The position numbers and the translations under genes were made by a program. 8,088 nucleotides of DNA, from assembly GCA_018899795.1 (NCBI GenBank), contig JAHIHJ010000165.1, positions 1-8,088 on the forward strand, read 5' to 3'. Each line of letters starts with the position of its first letter. Within the stretch, counting starts at the first letter, position 1. The stretch comes from Methanobacteriota archaeon (GTDB lineage Archaea > Halobacteriota > Methanosarcinia > Methanosarcinales > Methanoperedenaceae). Shown in pieces: positions 1 to 7,230 of this stretch. A model generated the notes under the pieces. It searched no databases, was not told the origin of the DNA, and was given only the letters and a program-made list of their open reading frames with translations.

Positions 1-2
1 AT

Positions 3-1393
<1,391 letters not shown>

Positions 1394-1437
1394 CGTCTGA
1401 AGCTGACCCTGAAATTCTAAAATATATGAATAATTAG

Positions 1438-1475
1438 CCGCAGATAAACGCGGATGCGGAGCAACTAATCTGCGG
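1438..1475. terminator. Inverted repeat between convergent genes, probable terminator
   Basis: CCGCAGAT (1438-1445) pairs perfectly with ATCTGCGG (1468-1475), enclosing a 22-nt loop that contains a second related unit, CGCGGAT (1449-1455). A T-rich tract TTTTGTTT (1476-1483) follows on the plus strand, fitting a terminator for the kae1-bud32 unit. On the minus strand the hairpin begins 9 nt past the moeA stop and is followed by AT-rich rather than oligo-T sequence, so it may work less well in that direction. The internal direct repeat of CGCAGAT/CGCGGAT spaced 10 nt apart suggests it may belong to a dispersed small repeat family rather than being a simple terminator. Confidence 0.5.
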
Positions 1476-1484
1476 TTTTGTTTC

Positions 1485-3416
1485 TCAGAGATATTTTCGT
1501 GATTTTCGAACTTCACCATAACCAGAGATGATCTCACCCGTTCTCTTATAAGTGCGTAATCCATGAGGCATTTTATCCGAAAACTCCTTTCCTCTCAGCG
1601 CTTTCAGTAAAATACTTATCTCCCTGCTTTCCAGAAGTTCCTGAGGTATTACAAGATCGTATTCCTCATCCGCGATCTTGATGAAATCAAGACCGTTCAG
1701 TTCAGCGACAGTCCGGATCCCCACACCGGCATCTGCTTTTCCCAATTTTACTGCTGCTGCGACTGCACTGTGCGTTTTCGCTTCTGTGTTATAACCTTCA
1801 ATGCTGCCGACAAGCTCCTCAAAAGATATTCCTTTTACCGCGGCTATCTCTCTGAGTTTCAAGTCCACCAGAACCCGTGTTCCTGAACCTGTGTTCCTGT
1901 TGATGAACCTCATATCAAGAATATCCTCAAGACCTGTGATACCGCTGTCCTTTCTTACTATCAAGCCCTGTTCCCTGAGATAGCCTTTGACAAGCACAGC
2001 CTTCTTAATACCGAACCTCTCAAGGAATGGCATATTATATTCTCCTGACTCGTCCAGAAGATGCACCCCTGCGATGTCCGCAGTGCCGTTGCGTATTGCG
2101 CTTAAGCCCCCGGATGAACCGGTATTGATTACCCTCATGTTAAGTCCGGCGACATCTGCAAGTACATCGAGCCCCAGGCAGTGGCTGCCAACGAAAAGCA
2201 GCTCAGGTGTCTCTATTTCCCCAAACAGGGTTACCTCCACGCCTTCGCCTGCCTCTATCATCTCAGTCTCTGATGGTATCTCGATAAAACCGTCTGCCTC
2301 TGAAAGCGTGGTTATGGCGCCAGAGCCTTTTTCTATGGGATACGCCAATCCCCTCACAAGCCCCACAGGAAGAAGCTGGCTTCGCCCATCAGTCCGGATG
2401 CGGGATGCAATTTTCGCCTGCACTTTCAGACGTTCCTGTTTTTTCCCTATTGCTTTTCTTATCACAGGAGCGATAAATTCATTAAAAATCGTAAGCGATG
2501 ATGCAGGATATCCGGGAAGACCGAAAACCGGTTTCCCGAAAACCTTACCTATTATCGCAGGCTTACCCGGTTTAATGTCGATCCCGTGAGCAAGAAGGGT
2601 GCCGTTATCACCTATTATCCTGTACATCATGTCACCCGTTCCTGCTGATGTGCTGCCTGAAGTAAGTATTATATCGCACGCATCTGCCGCTTTTTTAAGA
2701 GCACTTTCCATTTCCTTCCTTTCGTCTTTTATTATTCCGAAGTAAACCGGCTCCCCACCGCATTCTTTTACTGCAGAACCTATAGAAAAGGAATTTATAT
2801 CATATATCTGCCCTGGCTGGAGTTCATCCCCTGGTCGAACAAGTTCGTTGCCCGTGGAGATCAAGCCCGCTGTAAGCCGGTTCACCTTAACAGTACGCCT
2901 GCCTGCGGCAGCAAGCAGCCCAATTTCCCTGGACACAAGAGAAGTTCCCTTCTTCAGCAGCCTCTCACCAGCCATGATATCAGCGCCAGCATGCATAACA
3001 TTTTCATTGATAGATACCGGACGCAATACCAGCACATCCCTATCCATTCTTGTGTACTCCACCATCACAACAGAGTCAGCGCCAGCAGGCATGACTGCGC
3101 CTGTGGCTATTTCTGCGGCTTCTCCTTCTTTTATTTGAATATCTGGATTTACTCCCGGAAGGATAGAACCCGCAAGCTTTAAAGAAACGGGTCTATCCTC
3201 GCGAGCCTTAAAAGTGTCAGATGCGCGAACAGCAAATCCGTCCATTGCAGCCCTGTCAAAAGGGGGTACATCCACTTCCGAGAAAACATCCTCTGCAAGG
3301 ATTAGCCCTGAAGCATCCTGGATTTTTACCTCAGAAATGCCAGCGCTGATGCCGAGACTTTCTATTATCCTATTTGCATCGTTTATCGTAACAAGTTTTC
3401 TGAACTCTTTTTGCAC
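1485..3416 (-). CDS. moeA: MoeA molybdopterin molybdotransferase fused to a periplasmic-binding/LysR-substrate-like domain
   Basis: Inserts molybdenum (or tungsten) into adenylylated molybdopterin, the last common step of Moco/Wco synthesis, in the cytoplasm. Of 643 aa, residues 1 to about 400 are MoeA: VPPFDRAAMDGFAV (50-63), GAVMPAGADSVVMVE (106-120), ISTGNELVRPG (186-196), the molybdopterin-binding LTSGSTSAGTGDMM (251-264) and IKPGKP...FGLPGYPASS (281-307). Residues about 404-625 form a type-2 periplasmic-binding-like domain without signal peptide (GSHCLGLDVLA, GSSGGLSAIRNGTADIAG, NRNTGSGTRVL, HSAVAAAVKLGKADAGVGI), in the style of ModA or LysR effector domains. It may sense or supply oxyanion, but that is inference. 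This two-domain architecture and length are known in archaea. The start is GTG at 3416: a stop lies three codons upstream, and QKEFRKLV fits the family N-terminus. No Shine-Dalgarno is visible; a TTTAACTTAA at 3443-3434 would suit a leaderless transcript. It is divergent from the cytochrome operon. Confidence 0.93.
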   Translation of the reverse strand: MQKEFRKLVTINDANRIIESLGISAGISEVKIQDASGLILAEDVFSEVDVPPFDRAAMDGFAVRASDTFKAREDRPVSLKLAGSILPGVNPDIQIKEGEAAEIATGAVMPAGADSVVMVEYTRMDRDVLVLRPVSINENVMHAGADIMAGERLLKKGTSLVSREIGLLAAAGRRTVKVNRLTAGLISTGNELVRPGDELQPGQIYDINSFSIGSAVKECGGEPVYFGIIKDERKEMESALKKAADACDIILTSGSTSAGTGDMMYRIIGDNGTLLAHGIDIKPGKPAIIGKVFGKPVFGLPGYPASSLTIFNEFIAPVIRKAIGKKQERLKVQAKIASRIRTDGRSQLLPVGLVRGLAYPIEKGSGAITTLSEADGFIEIPSETEMIEAGEGVEVTLFGEIETPELLFVGSHCLGLDVLADVAGLNMRVINTGSSGGLSAIRNGTADIAGVHLLDESGEYNMPFLERFGIKKAVLVKGYLREQGLIVRKDSGITGLEDILDMRFINRNTGSGTRVLVDLKLREIAAVKGISFEELVGSIEGYNTEAKTHSAVAAAVKLGKADAGVGIRTVAELNGLDFIKIADEEYDLVIPQELLESREISILLKALRGKEFSDKMPHGLRTYKRTGEIISGYGEVRKSRKYL

Positions 3417-3500
3417 ATCATTTTAAATGAGGTTTTAAGTTAAATCATTTATCTATGGCTTATTAATGGAATTGAACTCTACTCCAAAAAAACCAAAAGC

Positions 3501-3508
3501 TATTTATA
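3501..3508 (+). promoter_or_regulatory. Candidate TATA box for the cytochrome/NrfD operon
   Basis: TATTTATA resembles the archaeal TATA element. Transcription about 25 nt downstream would begin near 3530, giving a leader of roughly 80 nt that contains the TAAAAACG repeats. Other AT-rich sites exist (for example AATATAAAA at 3588-3596, too close to the ATG for a normal leadered start), so this is a best guess. Confidence 0.35.
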
Positions 3509-3531
3509 CAAAACAATAGTTGTGGAAAACC

Positions 3532-3585
3532 TAAAAACGTATCTTAAAAACGCATAACTATAAAAACGTCAAAAGCGTAAAAACG
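3532..3585 (+). repeat. Four direct copies of TAAAAACG upstream of the multiheme cytochrome gene
   Basis: Exact TAAAAACG octamers start at 3532, 3545, 3561 and 3578, with intervals of 13, 16 and 17 nt. Three of the four continue with T. A near copy, AAAAGCGT, starts at 3571. The irregular spacing and short unit argue against a CRISPR array. Possible roles are an operator with several sites, an element in the 5' leader of the operon, or residual local duplication in AT-rich DNA. The copies themselves are directly visible; the function is unknown. Confidence 0.6.
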
Positions 3586-3611
3586 TAATATAAAAAAGAA
3601 GGCAGGAAAAA

Positions 3612-4565
3612 ATGCAAATGAGATTGGGGATATTTATAATAATAACTGGTGTTTTTTTTCTTATTGTTCCGAATGTGACCGCTTCAGATAATTCATGTAT
3701 CGATTGTCATAAGACAATTTCTCCATTTATCGAGATACAGAAACAGTTTAACCAGTATAGAGTAGAACATCTTGAAAAGAACGTGACATGTTCGCTTGAA
3801 TGTCATGAAGACCGCGTAAGGCAGCTTGCAACTGCAAATTACCTGCAGTGGTCTGAGTCAACGCATGCCCTGAAAGGAGTTACCTGTGAGGTTTGCCACG
3901 ATGGCAACCCTAAGGTTGCAGATAAAACAGGGGCGCATAAGAACATTGTTGCACGAACTGATACGCTAAGCCCGGTTTATTATACAAATGTTCCGAATAC
4001 CTGCGGAAAATGCCATTCAAAAGAACTTACCAATTTCCAGAGCAGCAAACATTACCAGAAACTTGAAGCGCTAAAACTTGCTCCAACATGCACCACATGC
4101 CATGCACCCCACAGGTTCACATTGCTTAATCCTGAAGAATTTAGGAATTTCTGCGGGACCTGCCATTCACTCTATAAAAAAGTTGCGCCGTTTGATATAC
4201 CAGTCAAAGCAGAGTATTTGTTGGGAAATGTGAATAAACTGAAATTCAACATTGAAATGGCGAACAAGGACATATTCTGGGCAAAACAGAACGGGACAGA
4301 CACTGTCCAGGCACAGAAGCATGCTGATAACGCACTGGAAACCCTGGGTACACTGGCAGTCATGTGGCACGAATTCAATCTCACTCATTTCGAAGACGAA
4401 CTGAAATCAGCAAATGCTGAAGTCATAAGAGCGGAAAATATTGTAAACCCGCCAGCACCTTCTCCCACAAAGACAAAAGCCAGGGAAACACCTGGATTTA
4501 ATGGCATTTTCGCGCTTATATCAATGGCTGCTGTATTGTTCTTTATAAGAAAAAACCGGGACTAA
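3612..4565 (+). CDS. Exported hexaheme c-type cytochrome with PGF-CTERM surface anchor
   Basis: Predicted electron-transfer protein outside the cytoplasmic membrane, 317 aa. A Sec signal peptide covers residues 1 to about 24 (hydrophobic IFIIITGVFFLIV, cleavage near TAS). Heme c sites are CIDCH (29-33), the unusual CSLECH, i.e. CX3CH (60-65), CEVCH (92-96), CGKCH (131-135), CTTCH (160-164) and CGTCH (181-185). Candidate distal ligands shared with the paralogue at 7231 are H53, H85, H109, H147, H167 and H253, one per heme. Residues about 200-275 are heme-free and probably helical, ending in a conserved WHEFNL. A Pro/Thr/Lys linker leads to PGF (294-296), then a hydrophobic segment and RKNRD, the layout of a PGF-CTERM signal processed by archaeosortase A. 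First gene of a four-gene unit. No substrate-converting site is recognisable, so a redox-relay role is inferred. ATG at 3618 is an alternative start. Confidence 0.92.
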   Translation: MQMRLGIFIIITGVFFLIVPNVTASDNSCIDCHKTISPFIEIQKQFNQYRVEHLEKNVTCSLECHEDRVRQLATANYLQWSESTHALKGVTCEVCHDGNPKVADKTGAHKNIVARTDTLSPVYYTNVPNTCGKCHSKELTNFQSSKHYQKLEALKLAPTCTTCHAPHRFTLLNPEEFRNFCGTCHSLYKKVAPFDIPVKAEYLLGNVNKLKFNIEMANKDIFWAKQNGTDTVQAQKHADNALETLGTLAVMWHEFNLTHFEDELKSANAEVIRAENIVNPPAPSPTKTKARETPGFNGIFALISMAAVLFFIRKNRD

Positions 4566-4599
4566 TGCCAATGGAATCAGGGTTACAGGTGAATAAATA

Positions 4600-5049
4600 A
4601 TGCAGCCACACTTGAAAAGAGTAGTTTTTATATTAGTAGTTGTCATAATCGGATTTCTCTTTGTCCGTTCCTTAATTGTTCCCGAGTCTTTCGGGCAGTA
4701 TGGATGGTACAGAGGTGATTCCGTTGCCGAACTCAGGGATCTGCCAGCAGGATATGTCGGCTCGGTAGTCTGTGGCGATAAAAATTGCCATACGACGACA
4801 TATTCGATATGGGTAAACTCAGGGCACAAGACCGTGAATTGCGAAACATGCCACGGTCCAACAAATGATCACGTAATTGATACAAGGGTCATGCCCACTC
4901 CCGCAGATGATTCAAGAGAGTTTTGCGGTAAGTGTCACTTCAAAAGAGCGGCAAGACCTTCTGAGTTCCCCCAGATAGACCCCGAAACGCATGGTGAGAA
5001 CAATAAATGCGCTTACTGCCATAACCCGCATAAGCCGTGGTTCTTATAA
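4600..5049 (+). CDS. Membrane-anchored tetraheme c-type cytochrome
   Basis: Small cytochrome (149 aa), probably the heme subunit of the complex formed with the next two genes. An uncleaved N-terminal anchor (residues about 8-27, after HLKR, so N-terminus inside) places the heme domain on the extracytoplasmic face. Heme motifs are CGDKNCH, a CX4CH (58-64), then CETCH (81-85), CGKCH (109-113) and CAYCH (137-141). Four additional histidines in the heme domain, H76 (SGHK), H91, H131 and H144, match the number of hemes and suggest bis-His coordination. It ends soon after the last heme, with HKPWFL. A good Shine-Dalgarno, AGGTGA (4587-4592), lies 7 nt before the ATG. It starts 34 nt after the hexaheme gene and stops 12 nt before the ferredoxin gene. 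It resembles NrfB/NapC-like donor cytochromes in role, but I cannot assign it to a named family. Confidence 0.88.
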   Translation: MQPHLKRVVFILVVVIIGFLFVRSLIVPESFGQYGWYRGDSVAELRDLPAGYVGSVVCGDKNCHTTTYSIWVNSGHKTVNCETCHGPTNDHVIDTRVMPTPADDSREFCGKCHFKRAARPSEFPQIDPETHGENNKCAYCHNPHKPWFL

Positions 5050-5061
5050 GGAGGCATAATT

Positions 5062-5838
5062 ATGGATATTACAAGACGGGATTTTACAAAATTCGGATGC
5101 AGGGTTATTCTTGGAGCAGCGGCTGGTACAGCTATCATTGAGTCCATCGCTATGGGGGGCGCCCAGGAAGGATCTTCAAATAAAGAATACGACTGGAACG
5201 AGCATTACTGGGGATACATTGTCGATACCCACAAATGTATCGGGTGCGGCAGGTGCGCCAATGCATGCAAGCTTGAGAACCATGTTCCTTTTGATGAACC
5301 TGTATACAGGACCTGGATCGAAAGATACAGGATAACAAGAGAAGGAAGAGAGGAGACTGTTAAGATCGATTCTCCGAATGCGGGAATAGATGGATTTACA
5401 GATGATATTCCAACAGAAGAGATAAAAAAAGCGTTCTATGTTCCCAAGATATGCAACCACTGTGACAATCCGCCATGCGTGCAGGTCTGTCCTGTTGGCG
5501 CCACGTACATGACAGAAGACGGCGTGGTCCTTGTGGACTATGAATACTGCATTGGGTGCAGGTACTGCATCCAGGGATGTCCTTACGGCGCAAGATATTT
5601 TAACCTGGAGAAGGGGACTGCGGATAAATGTACCTGGTGCTACCACAGGATAACAAAAGGTCTACTGCCAGCATGTGTCCAGGCATGCCCGGTCGGTGCA
5701 AGGAAATTCGGAGACCTGAAAGATGAGGAAAGTGAGGTCAATAAAATACTGGACAAAGAAAGGATCAATGTTCTAAAACATGACCTCGGAACAAAACCAA
5801 AAGTCTACTACGTCGGTCTTGACAGGGAAGTGAGATAA
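5062..5838 (+). CDS. Tat-exported ferredoxin-like subunit with four [4Fe-4S] clusters (NrfC/HmcB/PsrB type)
   Basis: Electron-transfer subunit expected to dock on the NrfD-type membrane protein encoded next. The 258-aa protein starts with a twin-arginine signal, TRRDFTKFG (4-12), followed by a hydrophobic stretch to about residue 30, so it should be folded with its clusters and exported by Tat. Sixteen cysteines make four cluster sets: C59/62/65/69 (CIGCGRCANAC), C131/134/139/143 (CNHCDNPPCVQVCP), C163/166/169/173 (CIGCRYCIQGCP) and C190/193/205/209 (CTWCYHRI...CVQACP). All cluster ligands expected for the family are present. A strong Shine-Dalgarno, AAGGAGG (5048-5054), overlaps the stop of the preceding cytochrome gene, 7 nt from the ATG. 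The stop overlaps the NrfD start by one base (TAATG). C13 in the signal is not in a lipobox context. No molybdopterin catalytic subunit, the usual partner in Psr or Dms enzymes, is next to it. Confidence 0.94.
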   Translation: MDITRRDFTKFGCRVILGAAAGTAIIESIAMGGAQEGSSNKEYDWNEHYWGYIVDTHKCIGCGRCANACKLENHVPFDEPVYRTWIERYRITREGREETVKIDSPNAGIDGFTDDIPTEEIKKAFYVPKICNHCDNPPCVQVCPVGATYMTEDGVVLVDYEYCIGCRYCIQGCPYGARYFNLEKGTADKCTWCYHRITKGLLPACVQACPVGARKFGDLKDEESEVNKILDKERINVLKHDLGTKPKVYYVGLDREVR

Positions 5839-7010
5839 TGACGGCAGAAAATCTTATCTGGGGATACATATACCCCAATGAAGCTGAAATTCAGTGGAGC
5901 ATTCTTATCGTTCTATACCCGTATATAACGGGTCTTGTTGCGGGAGCGTTCATAGCATCATCGCTTTATCATGTTTTCGGGAAGCAGGAGATAAAGCCGG
6001 TGGCGAGGTTCGCGCTTCTTACAGCCCTGGCTTTCCTTCTAGTTGCAACGGCGCCTCTCGTTACCCATTTAGGAAATCCGTTGAGGGGTATTGAGATCAT
6101 GTTCACGCCACACCTTACATCAGCTATGTCAGGTTTTGGTTACATCTATTCATTTTACCTGATAATAGTGCTGCTTGAGATATGGCTGTCATTCAGGGAA
6201 GATATCGTTAAGAACGCCCTTAAGTTAAAAGGCTGGAAAAAGCTCATGTATTCTTCGCTTGCTCTTTTTTCCTATGACATATCTGAGAAAGCGCTTCATA
6301 ATGATGAAAAACTCGCAAGGAAACTTGCCATCATAGGCATCCCGTCAGCAGCGTTCCTGCACGGTTATGTGGGTTTCATTTTTGGTGGCATTAAAGCAAA
6401 CCCCTGGTGGTCCACGCCTCTTATGCCAATCATATTCCTGATGTCAGCGATCGTGTCAGGTATAGCTCTCTTGATACTTCTTTATATTACTGCTTCATGG
6501 TTAAGGAAAAAAGCTCTCAACTACGATACCCTTTTTTCACTCGCCCATTACCTGTGGATATTCCTGATACTTGACGTAGTTCTTGAACTGCTCGAGATAG
6601 TCAGCATGAAATACGAGTCGCTTGAAGAGATTGCGATCATAGACAGGCTGCTATCAGAAAAGATCGCAACCACGTTCTATGGCGTTCAACTGACCATGGG
6701 GATATTTATCCCGTTCGTGCTTCTAATTCTGGTAATGATCATGAAAAACAGGGAACAACTGAAAACCCTTATGATCGCAATATCTTCTATCTTTGTAGTG
6801 ATAGGCGTATTTGCCATGAGATGGAATATTGTGATTGGGGGACAGGAGATCTCAAAGAGTTTGAGCGGGACGATGACCTATGTACCGATCTTCTTCAGCC
6901 AGGAGGGTGTACTGCCTGCTTTGATAATAATGATAGCTCCGTTTATCATTCTCGCGGTCCTGACCTATATACTCCCGCCGTGGAAGGATATGGAAGCAGA
7001 TATGGAATGA
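5838..7010 (+). CDS. nrfD: NrfD/PsrC-family integral membrane quinone-interacting subunit
   Basis: Polytopic protein of 390 aa predicted to exchange electrons with a lipid-soluble carrier (menaquinone or methanophenazine) and pass them to or from the exported four-cluster ferredoxin. Nine or ten hydrophobic helices can be read at about residues 20-47, 58-79, 98-119, 163-185, 196-221, 233-256, 279-302, 311-334 and 359-380. Family-like sequence includes PHLTSAMSGFGYIYSF (91-106) and LHGYVGFIFGGIKANPWWST (175-194), followed by PLMPIIFLMSAIVSG (194-208). The length fits the longer HmcC/PsrC/ActC-like branch. It has no heme-binding motif, as expected for NrfD proteins. It starts on the last base of the ferredoxin stop codon, implying translational coupling. 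Direction of electron flow and any proton translocation cannot be judged from sequence. Symbol given at family level only. Confidence 0.9.
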   Translation: MTAENLIWGYIYPNEAEIQWSILIVLYPYITGLVAGAFIASSLYHVFGKQEIKPVARFALLTALAFLLVATAPLVTHLGNPLRGIEIMFTPHLTSAMSGFGYIYSFYLIIVLLEIWLSFREDIVKNALKLKGWKKLMYSSLALFSYDISEKALHNDEKLARKLAIIGIPSAAFLHGYVGFIFGGIKANPWWSTPLMPIIFLMSAIVSGIALLILLYITASWLRKKALNYDTLFSLAHYLWIFLILDVVLELLEIVSMKYESLEEIAIIDRLLSEKIATTFYGVQLTMGIFIPFVLLILVMIMKNREQLKTLMIAISSIFVVIGVFAMRWNIVIGGQEISKSLSGTMTYVPIFFSQEGVLPALIIMIAPFIILAVLTYILPPWKDMEADME

Positions 7011-7036
7011 TATATCAGATTGGTCAGAAACTGATT

Positions 7037-7081
7037 GCAGGGCATCTTAAAGCTCTGCTTTGCGGTCTTTGCAGAACGCAA
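7037..7081 (+). terminator. Hairpins after the NrfD gene, possible operon terminator
   Basis: Two adjacent stem-loops can be drawn: GCAGGGC (7037-7043) with GCTCTGC (7052-7058), with one G-U pair and an 8-nt loop, and TTGCG (7060-7064) with CGCAA (7077-7081), extended inward by three more pairs past one mismatch to a TTGC loop. AT-rich sequence (GGTATTTATTCATTC) follows, but there is no long T-run. Termination of the four-gene unit here is plausible but weakly supported. Confidence 0.35.
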
Positions 7082-7177
7082 GGTATTTATTCATTCAAAT
7101 CATAATATATTCCAACTTGCCATAATGAAAAACGGGCACTATGTTATAGCTTGAAGATTGGATAAACTGAGATCATG

Positions 7178-7186
7178 AAATATACA
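7178..7186 (+). promoter_or_regulatory. Candidate TATA box for the second hexaheme cytochrome gene
   Basis: AAATATACA lies about 45-53 nt before the ATG at 7231, allowing a start of transcription near 7205-7210 and a short leader that includes GGTGG (7217-7221), a Shine-Dalgarno-like site 9 nt before the ATG. AGATATAATATT (7193-7204) just downstream is a rival. The rest of 7011-7230 shows no gene and no TAAAAACG copies like those before the first cytochrome gene, so the two paralogues may be controlled differently. Confidence 0.35.
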
Positions 7187-7230
7187 ATCGTAGATATAAT
7201 ATTAAAAATACAAAACGGTGGAACCCAAAA

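Larger units (their letters stand above)
3417..3611. other. AT-rich divergent intergenic region between moeA and the cytochrome operon
   Basis: No gene is visible in these 195 bases. They must carry promoters for both divergent units. For moeA (minus strand) the best TATA-like element is TTTAACTTAA (3443-3434), about 20-25 nt from the GTG, consistent with a leaderless message. For the plus strand the best is TATTTATA (3501-3508). A cluster of TAAAAACG repeats fills most of the part nearest the cytochrome gene. A weak purine-rich AAGGCAGG (3599-3606) precedes its ATG at 3612. Confidence 0.6.

Noticed and set aside
1987..2589. A 200-codon plus-strand frame inside the moeA gene
   Set aside because: It is exactly antisense to well-recognised MoeA and binding-domain motifs, has a Ser/Pro-rich composition typical of antisense shadows, and has no ribosome binding site or family resemblance.
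3532..3585. The TAAAAACG cluster as a CRISPR array
   Set aside because: The unit is only 8 bp, intervals of 13-17 nt are irregular, and there are no spacer-length inserts or cas genes.
5062..5160. A lipoprotein signal at Cys13 of the ferredoxin
   Set aside because: The cysteine comes before the hydrophobic stretch, directly after the twin-arginine motif, not at its end as a lipobox needs.
5176..5646. A 156-codon minus-strand frame opposite the ferredoxin gene
   Set aside because: Fully antisense to the four-cluster ferredoxin, whose sixteen cysteine ligands prove the coding strand.
1485..5838. A functional link between moeA and the cytochrome operon
   Set aside because: They are divergent, share only a spacer, and no molybdopterin enzyme is encoded in the window, so adjacency alone is not evidence.
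6821..7105. A 94-codon plus-strand frame overlapping the 3' end of the NrfD gene
   Set aside because: Most of it lies in another frame of the NrfD transmembrane region; the part past the NrfD stop runs through hairpins and has no protein-like pattern.
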